Of a stretch of 64,000 bases of DNA, positions 11,259-21,659 are shown one piece after another. Under the pieces are notes generated by a model, which was given only the letters and a program-made list of their open reading frames with translations, did not search any database and was not told the DNA's origin. The stretch lies in NCBI RefSeq assembly GCF_014805685.1, contig NC_060886.1, positions 23,907,108 to 23,971,107 of the forward strand. The letters are read 5' to 3'. The position numbers and the translations under genes are program-made. Positions within the stretch are counted from its first letter, which is position 1. Every line of letters starts with the position of its first letter. Source of the DNA: Silurus meridionalis. Lineage: Eukaryota > Chordata > Actinopteri > Siluriformes > Siluridae.

Positions 11259-11745
11259 GGCCGCAAATCGGGTAGAACCACAAATCAGGTAGCGCCGCAA
11301 ATCGGGTAGAACCACAAATCAGGTAGCGCCGCAAATCGGGTAGAACCACAAATCAGGTAGCGCCGCAAATCGGGTAGCGGCACAAATCAAGTAGCGACAC
11401 AGATAGGGTAGCGCCGCAGATCGGGTAGCGCCGCAAACCGGTAGCGACGCAAATCGGGAAGTGTGAGTACAGATTGGGTAGTGTCAGTACAAATCGGGTT
11501 GTGTGAGTACAGATCGGGTAGCACCGCAGATCGGGTAGCGCCGCAGATCGGGTAGAGCCGCAAATCGGGTAGAACCACAAATCAGGTAGCGCCGCAAATC
11601 GGGTAGCACAGCAAATAGGGTAGCGGCGTAAATCGGGCAGCGACGCAGATCAGGTAGCGCCGCAAATCGGGTAGCGGCACAAATCAAGTAGCGACACAGA
11701 TAGGGTAGCGCCGCAAACCGGGTAGCGACGCAAATCGGGAAGTGT
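11259..11745 (-). repeat. CpG-rich variant of the minisatellite
   Basis: A ~17-20 bp unit in which the usual gtgtgagtaca part is replaced by cgccgca or aaccaca (for example ggtagcgccgcaaatcgg). It keeps the ATCGGGTAG core but is markedly richer in CpG than the rest of the block. Two near-copies of a longer stretch (about 11361-11460 and 11658-11752) show higher-order duplication. It was not seen in the left arm. Confidence 0.93.
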
Positions 11746-12117
11746 GAGTACGAGTACAAATTGGGTAGTGTGAGTACAGATCGGGTAGTTTTAGTAAAGA
11801 TCCGGTAGTGTGAGTGTAAGTACAGATTGGGTAGTGTCAGTCCAACCCTAACCCTTACCTCCAACCCCAAACTATATTCCTAACCCCATTTATACCCTTA
11901 AAACCCAATATCCTTTCTTAATTTTAACCATAATCCCCTCCCTCATCCCTGGTGGAGATCTGAGCAGATTCTCTGGTGTTGCGGTGATTCCCTTAAACTA
12001 ACCCATAGATCGGGTAGTGTGAGTACAGATTGGGTAGTGTGAGAGTACAGATTGGGTGTTGTGAGTGTGAGTACAGATTGGGTAGTGTCAGTACAAATCG
12101 GGTTGTGTGAGTACAGA
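11746..12117 (-). repeat. minisatellite and telomere-like junction, right arm
   Basis: Minisatellite units to about 11850 are followed by CCCTAAC-like repeats. The shared spacer segment appears at 11922-12003, in a diverged version that reads ggtggagatctgagcagatt. More minisatellite units follow at 12005-12117. Confidence 0.88.
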
Positions 12118-12530
12118 CCAGGTAGTTTGGCCCTATCCCTAAACCCTAACCTTAAACTCTAATCTTAACCCAAACCTATACCCTAACCTCAACCCTAAAC
12201 CTAACCCAAACCCTAATCCTAACCCCATTAAACTCTTCCAACCCAATACCCTTCAAAGGTTTTAACCATAATCCCCTCCCTTATCCCTGGCACAGATCCA
12301 AGCAGATTCTGGTGTTGTGGTCATTCCCTTAAACTAACCCTAACCCTAACACTGACCCTAACCCCTATTCCTAAACCCAACCCCAACCCTAACCAAAACC
12401 TAACCCTAACCCTGACCCTAAGTCATAATCATGAACCCTAACACTAAACCCTAACCCTTTTTTCTCAATTATTATAAAAAAAATATATATATATATATAT
12501 CTTGTTTAAATTGTCAAAATATAGATTGGG
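12118..12530 (-). repeat. telomere-like module, right arm copy B
   Basis: A second copy of the module at 10249-10645, in the same orientation. It shares the ggtagtttggccct start, the CCCTAA-like runs, the spacer segment (12252-12340) and the cttgtttaaattgtcaaaat end. A short TA run is inserted at about 12480-12500. Confidence 0.9.
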
Positions 12531-12650
12531 TAGTTTGAGGACAGATTGGGTAGTTTAAGGACAGGTTCGGTATTGTGAGCGTGAGTACAGATCGGGTAGT
12601 GTCAGTAAAAATCAGGTTGTGTGAGTACAGACCAGGTAGTTTTGCCCTAT
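12531..12650 (-). repeat. terminal minisatellite units of the right arm
   Basis: A few diverged units (gattgggtagtttgaggaca and similar) connect copy B of the module to the right terminal inverted repeat. Confidence 0.85.
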
Positions 12651-12679
12651 CAGTTAATAAGCCTAATGAACCATCATGG

Positions 12680-12836
12680 CTTCTTTTCCATACTTCAACA
12701 TCATGTAACTCATATTAAAATTAGGCCAAACAAGTCTTTCAAAAAAGACAAAAAAATAAAGCAATCTTTAAAACAGGTCTCTTTAATAAAAAAATAGATT
12801 TACAGTTTAATTCACAAAGTAGACAAACTATTATAT
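12680..12836 (-). repeat. right terminal inverted repeat of the 7-kb block
   Basis: Reverse complement of 5839-5991 at about 93% identity. The match stops inward at about 12680, where the left arm goes directly into TTAGGG repeats while the right arm has about 30 bp of unrelated sequence. Confidence 0.9.
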
Positions 12837-12861
12837 GTAAAAAAAATAAAAAAGAATTTTA

Positions 12862-13025
12862 GTTGGCGATGGCAGGGCTTGAACCCACAACCATATGGGG
12901 ACCCACTGATCGGTAAACCTAGAAGAAGAACACGACTGGTTGTAGGTGAAGAAATCTGGGCATAAATAAAACAGTCTCACACTGGCAAATTTCCTACTGG
13001 ATTCAAGTCCCACCCTTACTACAGT
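12862..13025. other. two opposed tRNA B-box-like sequences
   Basis: The minus strand of 12870-12890 contains ggttcaagccc-like sequence (read on + as gggcttgaaccc). The plus strand at about 13000-13011 has ggattcaagtcc. Both resemble RNA polymerase III B boxes, and their flanks are weakly inverted copies of one another. No cloverleaf could be drawn, so this is at most a tRNA-derived SINE remnant. Confidence 0.2.
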
Positions 13026-14861
13026 TTTCATAAATCCCAAACAAAACTTTAATTATAAATGTAAAACCAAACCACACAAACGGAGCATGCTCCATTATCA
13101 GATAGTGATCTTTTTGTTTATTCTCATAAATATACATCATATAAACACAGTGCAGCTGCCATCCTCCTTTTATTGTTTCCAGTAACTAAGACAATGCAGG
13201 CATTCTTCCCACTTGGATGTTATTGTAGAATAATGCATCTTAAGGGTGAGCTTGTAATTTGGCTAACCCCTTCTGTATAACCTCATGTAGAAGAACTTCC
13301 ACCAATGCTTGATTCATTTCAGAGCACTGCCAGACCTTGAAAAGACTCTATGGCTTTCACAAAGGCCAAACCCCAATACAGGGCTCCTTGCATCCCTTGC
13401 AGCCTCCAGCAGAATGTTTACACCATGTCGACAGTTCTGTGCTGAGACGCTAAATGGCTGGGAATGGTGTTAAGACCCATTCAGTTTCACCATTTACATA
13501 AAGCATCCCCTTACCCCAGTAAGAATCTGGAGTTGGTGGGAAGGAATGAGGCACATGGCCCCCAGACATCCACGAGAGGACTAGTGTCTGGTCACAGAGC
13601 CATGTAAAGAACAGACTAAAATTCCAGTAAGACTAACACTGCAGTCTATTAGGATCAGACCTAATGCAGTTGTCTACTTTTGGAATGAGGGGGTTTATGT
13701 AAACACTTTCCAATACTTTATTAGAAAAGACAAATCCTGACCCCTTTTGATGTGGCTGGTATAAAACAGTACCATACTGGAACAACCAAATGAGGACATT
13801 CAAAGAAGAAAGAAAGAATAAGAACAGAACGAGGGAAATTGGATTAAAAATAAATAGTACTTATGGGATTTAAACTTTCATGCCAGCCGTGCATCCATGT
13901 AAACTACTGCTATTTCAATTCACAGCCCAAACAGTGAAGATGTACTGGAACACAAAGTCTCCATAATTAGACAAAATATATTATAGGGTATAATCTGTAC
14001 TGTGCATGAGTTATATTTCCCAATTTTAAATGCAAAATATTTCTCATTCTACCTATTTCTTGCCTGACATCTGTAATAAATATTGCTATAGTCAGCAGTC
14101 ATTTGAACAAAACTTCAAAAACGTACAGGAACTAAGGATAGTTTTTGCCACATACTGACATAGTATGATTACCAGTGCCTGCATGTCCATGGTGGGCAAT
14201 TATAAGTGTAATAAGTGTTGAGCTGTTAATTACATGATTAAGCATGCCCTAATGAATAATATCGAACAGTTTTAAAAAGCAGCTAGTTTTAATGATACAG
14301 TCTGGGAAATGTATTAATAATACACAGCTGGAAAAAAAACTGAATTGCAGCCAGCCTCTAGAGGTGATTAAACGAGCCATTCACTTCTTCATCTTCAATT
14401 CTAACACTTAGAGGCAATTTAGTATAGCGGTCTATCAACTCGCGTATTTTTGGGAAGAAACTAGAGATCCCAAAGGAAAGCCAATAGCACACAGAGAAAC
14501 CATGTGAAACTCCATACGGACATATCTGAGCTTACAATAACAGTGAAGGTGACAGCGATTTTCCTTTTATTCTTTCTCCATTAATTGGGACAGTAGGGTC
14601 TGGATGTCTGGAAATCCTCTGTCTGTCAAATGCCAGGATCAAGCCAGCCACTATCCTGCTCTTTTGATATCATTTCACGCTGGCTATAACGTCACACTGC
14701 AGGTTCAGAGCCGTCACCTCAAGCCTATCACACTCATCTCCAGGATGGATCAGAGAGTGTTTCTCCAATCACTTCCAACCCAGATGCTGCATCACATCAC
14801 TTTCCAACTGCGTCTGGATCTGAAATGTGGTTATCATAGGATAACAGTGATTCCAGACAAG

Positions 14862-14863
<2 letters not shown>

Positions 14864-14924
<61 letters not shown>
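14864..14924 (+). repeat. (TG)n microsatellite
   Basis: About 30 TG units. Confidence 0.97.
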
Positions 14925-14929
<5 letters not shown>

Positions 14930-15192
14930 ATTGACAAAGAAGCCAGAGCACACTGGCACACCATTTGATAATTTCGCCCGAAAGCTGACGCATGCTGTGA
15001 TTTAAACATGCAAGTGTCATTCTACTAAAAGTGGAAAAGGACATGGAGACACCTCCAGTAACACTAACATCTATCCATCTTATGTGTCTAAATGCTATTG
15101 CAGTGAGAAAAACGTGTCCCCTGTGCACACACTCCTCTGCTTCCCTCCCATTTAGCTAATGAAAAACTCACACACTAGTCCGTCATCCTCTA

Positions 15193-15195
<3 letters not shown>

Positions 15196-15240
<45 letters not shown>
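15196..15240 (+). repeat. (CA)n microsatellite
   Basis: About 22 CA units. Confidence 0.97.
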
Positions 15241-15249
<9 letters not shown>

Positions 15250-15939
15250 AAGTGAAGACTGCCTTTTCGAAAAACACTCTGACTCTATCCACCCAGCCTT
15301 GCATTGAGACATGCTGGGCACTGAGCCAAGGACAGCACTCACATTTAGTGAGTCATATGATGAGAGGAGGGGACTCAATGTGCATACTGAGGACAAACAC
15401 ATTTGGAGGTTTGAGGGCAGATCTGAGAACCTAGAAAATATTTACAAACATGGTTTATCACAAATGCATCAAATACAAAACTGGCAAAAAACAAACCATT
15501 AAAAAAAGCAAATATGTCGTGAATAAAACATTCTCAGTACATTTATAATGCAGATCAGACATGGCGTTTTGAAACACATCAAGGCCAGGCCCTGTAGCCA
15601 GCAGCAACTGTTAAAAAATGACAAAGGCAAATGAATGCTGTGGCCAAAACTTCATCATAATACTTAAAAAAAAAAAAAAATTATTTTACTCAATACGTGC
15701 AATAATCATGTTACAGGGTTGTAAAGAGTTCCTTTCAGTCCTACTTAAATAAAAGTATAGATACTTTACTGCAATACTGACTCAATAACAAGATAAAACT
15801 CACCAGTCCAACGTGACAGGGTATCTAATTTGAACAAAGAGTATTTTTGTCATAATGAAATACTTGAAGATGCACTAGTCCTCAACACCAAGACACAAGA
15901 AAAAGTCCAATAATCCCAAAAGAGTTGATTTGTGAGTTT

Positions 15940-15941
<2 letters not shown>

Positions 15942-16012
<71 letters not shown>
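15942..16012. repeat. (TA)n microsatellite
   Basis: About 35 uninterrupted TA units, self-complementary and able to form a cruciform. Confidence 0.97.
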
Positions 16013-16014
<2 letters not shown>

Positions 16015-16400
16015 TCAGTTAACAAATAAAATTACAGTATAGTGTCACAAAGTAGAAAAACCATTAGTATATAATGGACAAATAAAATGGTGATTGCAAT
16101 ATTGCACTGTTAGCAAAACCTTACACTCAAGAGGCAAAACATCAACCCATATTTGCACAACTATAAGCACAATGTCAACCTCACACTTGTTGCAAAACTC
16201 TACACACAGTGATTTGCAAAACACTAAACACACTTAACATACATTACACACAAAAATCTATCATGAAGTCACTTCCTTGCAATACCAAAGCACTGACTGT
16301 CAAATTACTGCACCGTCCAGCCAATTGGTTCAACACAGTCATCAGGTGTGCAAACACTTGTTTGCTTAATTGCAGACACACCAATCAGGTGTATAAGCAC

Positions 16401-16408
16401 TATAAAAA
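16401..16408 (+). promoter_or_regulatory. TATA box of the IS630-like transposase gene
   Basis: TATAAAAA lies 40 bp before the ATG at 16441, a plausible core promoter position for this transposon gene. Confidence 0.5.
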
Positions 16409-16440
16409 GCAGCAGGTGAGTTCATCGGTCTTCAAGCACA

Positions 16441-17936
16441 ATGGTAGGAGTCAGAGAAAGAGTAAGACGAGGAGGAGAATGAGGAGAACGAGAAGAACGA
16501 GGAGAACAAGGAGAAGGACAAGGAGGAGGAGGAATTGGAGGAAGAGGAGTCAACAGAGGAGGAATCAACAGAGGAAGAGGAAGAGATGGAGGCCATGCTG
16601 GAGGTAGAGGTAGAGGAAGAGGAAGACAAGAAGGTGCTCAAAGAGGACCGAATCTGACAAATGAGATCCGCACAACACTGGTTGACCACGTTGTCAACCA
16701 CAGCCTGACACTGAGGGAGGCTGGACTGCGAGTGCAGCCAAATCTAAGCCGATACACAGTGGCAAGTGTGATAAGAACATTTTGACTGGAAAATAGGTAT
16801 TGTAAAAATATCATTATAGCAAAAACATCTGCACGGTTTCAGTAACTGCTCACAGTACTGTATTCTATGCACGATCAGCACTTCTGTTACCTTTTCCTGT
16901 GAAATTACTGTACTATTGTATACTGGTTTTTTTTCTACATAGAATTGAGGGTCAGGAACGACAAGGGGGAAGGCCTCCTATGTTCACAGAACAGCAAGAG
17001 TGGGAGATCGTAAACATGGTTTTAGCCAACAATGCTATAACACTCGATCAGCTTCAAGCTAACATTGTCAATAACCACGCCAGTTTCAACGATATCCATC
17101 AGGTCTCAACATCAACACTGGAACGCATCCTAAAAAAAAGACATCTTCAAATGAAGCAAATTTATCGAGTGCCTTTCGAGCGCAATTCCGAAAGGGTGAA
17201 ACAACTGTGGCATTAATATGCAGAGGTATGTATTCACTTTAGCAGTGTGTTCTTGCATACTGTCTCATAATCTTTTACTGTACTGTAATATGTATACTAG
17301 ATCTACACTGAACTACACAATTGCATGACACTGTTCTTCAGAGACTTTTACGAATGGATGGAGAGGAGATCCAGCATAAGTTCATTTACGTGGATGAGGC
17401 TGGGTTTCAACCTGTCTAAGGAGAGGAAGAAACATCATTGGCCACAGGGCTGTAGTCAATGTCCCAGGGCAACTTGGGGGTAATATAACACTCTGTGCAG
17501 CCATTACACAGAATGGGGTTTTCCACCGCCATGCCCATATGGGCCCTTACAACACAGCACTCATACTTACATTCTTGGACCGATTGCACAACATAACAGC
17601 AGCAAATCAAATCAATCATATGCAATACATTGTTGTCTGGGACAATGTGTCTTTCCACCGCTCTGCTCTGGTTCAGAACTGGTTTCAGCAACATCCACAT
17701 TTCACCGTCCTATCTTCCACCATACTCTCCATTCCTCAACCCTATAGAAGAGTTTTTCTCGGCATGGCGGTGGAAGGTACATGATCTCCGTCTCCAGGCT
17801 GAGGTACCCCTCATCCAAGCCATGGAGGAGGCCTGTGACCAGATGGAGGTAGCAGCAATGCAAGGATGACAACATTGTCTGCGATGTGGATGAAATTCTC
17901 TGGCCAGATCCAGCTAGGCGAAGAGACAATGTCTAG
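16441..17936 (+). pseudogene. IS630/Tc1-like DDE transposase pseudogene with two introns
   Basis: A cut-and-paste transposase belonging to a family widespread in fish. Exon 1 (16441-16796) encodes an Arg/Gly-rich basic N terminus, then a helix-turn-helix region (TLREAGLRVQPNLSRYTV). Intron 1 is 16797-16942 (gtat...acatag). Exon 2 (16943-17225) encodes GGRPPMFTEQQE and RILKKRHLQMKQIYRVPFER. Intron 2 is 17226-17341 (gtatgt...cttcag). Exon 3 runs from 17342 and carries all three catalytic acids in different frames: YVDEAGF near 17390, VVWDNVSFH near 17640 and LNPIEEFF near 17740. The second-to-third acid spacing is about 35 residues. Breaks: TGA at 16480-16482, TGA at 16783-16785, TAA at 17214-17216, a one-base insertion near 17405, a 2-base loss near 17712 and an apparent ~60-bp deletion near 17866. 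It cannot make active transposase. Confidence 0.85.
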
Positions 17937-18399
17937 TTCTTTATTCTTTTTCTTTTTACAGTAAACTTACAGTACAATACGTGAAGGGACGTTTTGTTAC
18001 AGAATTATGAGTCTTCATGTCAACATTTTGGGCGTGTTGACAAATAAATGAGTTTCTTCAGTCTGCAACATTGGTCTTGTGTAGTGTTTGGTGAATTTAC
18101 ATTATAATTGTACTTCATTGATGGTAGCCTACTCTAATCATAGGGAAGAAGAAGTGCTAAAAGTGTTTTAGGTTTATCACAGCAGAGTGTAACTCGTGCA
18201 AACAGAGTATAGTAATGTGAAACGTGTGTGTTTCATATGGTAACAAAGTGTGTTTTTTACACAGAAGTGTATAGTTTTTACAAGAGTGTTTAATTATGCA
18301 AGGGATCTGTAGTGTTTCGCTAATTGGGTGTGTGGTTGTGCTAATTGTGTGGTGTTTTGAAGACACGGGCCCTATTTTGAAAATCGTGCTTAAGCAATC

Positions 18400-20520
18400 C
18401 AAAAAAACTGTAAATAGAGAGTAAAAGTTGATTATATCTTTGATACTAAGAAAACTAGAAAGTAGGCAAAATTTAAAAAAAATTACAGTACAGTAACAAA
18501 GTACATTTACTCAAATGCAAGGATGTAACGTATTTGAGTAAATGTACCGTAATTAACAAACTATCAAAAGTATCAAAAACTATCAAACTATCAAAAGAGA
18601 AATAACAGCTGTTATTTTTCTTTCATCATATCAATTTGCCATTCCTTTTATTTTAATTAATTAATGACTTTTTAGTTTGTTTGTGAATTATTATACTCAC
18701 AGTAGATTATACAAAGTCTGTCATACTCACACAAGTCTTCACAAGACATAATTGTGTTAACTGTATACAGTAAATAGGTGTCAAGCTACATTTCTGTCAA
18801 AGTTAATGTTTCAGGAACTTAATTAATAGCTTTTGAAAAAATAAGATGCTAGAATTCAACAGAGGGATCGCATAAATATTTGCTATAATATATTCTGACA
18901 TCACATCAGTAGAGTGGCCAGCTTCAGTATTGGGTTTTGATCACTTTCCTACAATGGTGCTTTAGAAGAACCGACTGCAGATAAGCTCTTGCTCAGAAGA
19001 GGAAGCAATCTAAAATACAAATAAACACTCAAAGGCACATGTTTCATTACCTCAAACAAATGCACTTGCCAAAATGTCTCATAAATTTTTAACCGCAATG
19101 TGGAGACACACACATATGCACATCCTACAGATCATACCTTTTTTTTTTTTTTACTTACTCACTGAAATGCAGACATCTGCTCTTGTAAACGTGCCACCCA
19201 CAGGCAAAAACACTAAAGAGTGGATGGGTGATATAGAACAGTCATTCACAGCTTGTAAAAGGTTAGAGTGTCTCAAAAACACACATGTTTACAAATTATT
19301 TTTATAGAAGACACAAAATTAATTATCCATGAGCAGATTTTGTTGCGCAACCTGGTTTTCGTTTACCCTTACTGAATAATTGTTAAGTTGACAAATTTGT
19401 AATGTATTGTTTTGTAAGTGTTTTAAAAAGAAATAAAAAAAAGAAGAAAATGCTTTTTTGTCTACGTATGCATTATGTACACATGGTGCTCCATATTGGC
19501 AGAGTCTGGTCGTGTGACCTTGTCATGCGAGCCATAGAAAGGGGAGGGGTTCTAGCTTAAATACCTCTCAGTTTCTTGCCAATCAGAACCCTTGCACAGT
19601 TTGTAGATGTTTCAAAGAGACACACACTCAGCAAATGACCTCCAACTCCCTGCACCTCAGTCTCTGGACTCTCACAGAAAACAACCCCCTGCAACCATTC
19701 TGTTTTCTTTCACAACGCTACTATTCTTCCATCCACAAAACATTACCCAGCATGGGCACCTGACCTCTGACCTCATCATCCCTCTCTTTCCACCCTTCTC
19801 GACCCTACATCCACTTGAACACACCAAGGATGTCTGACCTCTTTTCTCCTGCTTTTTCTCCCACCATTCTTCTCTACTCTCTTTTTCCTTTTCTTTCTCC
19901 CTCTCTTTCTCTCTCTCTCTAGTAAGGAAGAAGCCCCCACATGAAGGTTCTGAAATTAGATCCTGGGATCTTAGGGGAGATTGTTAGGGGAGCACTCAGT
20001 CGTGATAATTAATTGATTTGGGATTGAAATAAATGAAATGCTATTCATGAACTATTTTAGGGTGATGAGATCATCTGAACAATGAAAAGTAGTATGGGTA
20101 AATTTTGAAAAGTTTTCCAGGAGTTAATAGTGAAAATTAAATGGGAAATAACATCTTTCAAATGTTGGAAAATATCAATAAATCTAAAAGTAAAACATGC
20201 TTGAATGTGTACTATTTTCTGATATGTATCTGACTTAGCAATCCTTTAGGCTGCAGTGGGAAGTTGCTAGTATATTTGAGAGATACATCCTGTCTCAAAG
20301 ACCCAGGTACAAGCTATCCTACCTATGTAACAGAGATTATAACACTGCTACACCTCATATATACAGCAATCGTGTACAGAATTTCCTAGCAAGCACTTCT
20401 ACTTTTCTCAAACAATACAAGTGCCTTTTGAATAGCACTTAACCCCTGTCAAATACATTAATTCAATATTCCAAACAAAAGCAGAGGAAGGAAATAGCAC
20501 ACCATCCATCTAATTTTTTT
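18400..20520. other. spacer, no gene seen
   Basis: A+T-rich DNA with small inverted segments (for example around 18480-18560) and a pyrimidine-rich stretch at 19850-19922. No exon with credible splice sites was recognised. Confidence 0.55.
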
Positions 20521-20574
20521 TAGGATAAATATGTTACTTGGTGCAGGCATTCTGTTGATCAACTGGTGCCCAGT

Positions 20575-21290
20575 CCCAAAAGTCAATAGTGTTTTTTTTG
20601 CATCACCCTCCCAAGCACCCCATCCCAAATCCCCACAAAATGTTCTTCTCAACTCAATGTTATCCCTAAAATCCTTCAAACTATCACTCTCACTACAGTC
20701 CCAAATACTCACAAGCCATCCCCCTCACTTATGTCCCAAATCCCACCAAAACCTTCCTCTCACTCCATCTGTTCATCACCTCAGCTCAGCCCTAAATAGT
20801 CCAGAATCCCCCAAATCCCCTGGAGCATTACCAGAATCCTGATCTGTCAGCCTAGCCCTCAAGCCATATACTACCATTCTATCACACCAACACCAAAGCT
20901 CTATAGTCCTGCTCATTTATTCCAGATTCAAAACCCCACAATGTTATTTCACATTCCAGCCAACTACCCTAGCGTAAAAAAAACCCCACCAATCTAATCT
21001 AAAACCCCAGCCCAAATCCCTACAGTCTCGCTTTGTCACCCATCCCAAAACCACACAATCCTATTTCTATTACTCCACCCCACACCATTTATCCCAACTA
21101 AATCCTGCACCATTCCCCAGTCACAAATCCCCACAATCTTTCTACATCACCCCAAAGCCTCACAATTCATGTCTACCGCCCAGTCACAAATCCCAACAAT
21201 ACTGCTTAATTACCCAAATCCTAACAACCGTTAACCTTGCATCATCTCCACAGCCCAATCCCTATCCAAAAAGGCCCACAATTGTGTGTG
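20575..21290 (+). repeat. C-rich degenerate tandem repeat
   Basis: An unusually G-poor, C/A-rich stretch in which words such as cccaaatccc, cacaatcct and agtcacaaatccccacaatc recur about every 30-50 bp. The unit is degenerate, so no strict period is given. Strand asymmetry is strong. No coding potential is apparent. Confidence 0.6.
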
Positions 21291-21309
21291 ACCATCACAG
21301 ATGCTTCAT

Positions 21310-21385
21310 CTGTGTAGTGTGTGTGTCTGTGTGTGTGTGTGTGTGTATATATACACCCTATAACCCTAACCCTAACAGTTTTGTT
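21310..21385 (+). repeat. TG/TA microsatellite abutting a short telomere-like run
   Basis: A TG repeat (about 21313-21346) passes into a short TA run. It is directly followed at about 21356-21376 by cctataaccctaaccctaac, which has about three CCCTAA-like hexamers. Confidence 0.7.
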
Positions 21386-21597
21386 AAATTAAATACTGTC
21401 TTATAATTGATAATCATATCTTGTTATTTATATCATGATGCAAATTTAGATTTTTTGTTTTTTTCAGAATCCCTAAGAATTCTGAAGAATTGAAAAGTAA
21501 TAAATAAATAAATAAATAAACTAAGTACCTGAACACTTGCTTGCAATGTTTAATAAATTCTGTAGCCTTTAGGCAACCTGCTGGGACTATTTGTATT

Positions 21598-21598
<1 letters not shown>

Positions 21599-21653
<55 letters not shown>
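21599..21653 (+). repeat. (GT)n microsatellite
   Basis: About 27 GT units with one interruption. Confidence 0.97.
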
Positions 21654-21656
<3 letters not shown>

Positions 21657-21659
21657 AGC

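Larger units (their letters stand above)
13026..16380. other. spacer, no gene seen
   Basis: No supported exon. It contains TG (14864-14924), CA (15196-15240) and long TA (15942-16012) microsatellites. A 41-bp piece at 16019-16063 is related to the terminal inverted repeat of the 7-kb block. From about 16070 the sequence probably belongs to the 5' end of the IS630-like element. Confidence 0.55.
16070..18370 (+). mobile_element. IS630/Tc1-like DNA transposon (limits approximate)
   Basis: The pseudogene above is flanked by sequence rich in gtgttt/aaacac words on both sides: left about 16080-16260 (ttgcaaaacactaaacacac), right about 18140-18370 (aacaaagtgtgttttttac). They look like degraded subterminal inverted repeats. 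Clean terminal repeats and a TA duplication could not be placed. An AATAAA signal (about 18044) follows the coding region. Confidence 0.55.

Noticed and set aside
10630..11870. Long minus-strand repetitive open frames
   Set aside because: The same minisatellite in inverted orientation.
12862..13025. tRNA genes
   Set aside because: B-box-like words exist on both strands but no acceptor, D or anticodon stems could be paired; at most a SINE remnant.
16432..16701. Minus-strand Ser-rich frame opposite the transposase
   Set aside because: Shadow of the Arg/Gly-rich exon 1 of the transposase pseudogene on the other strand.
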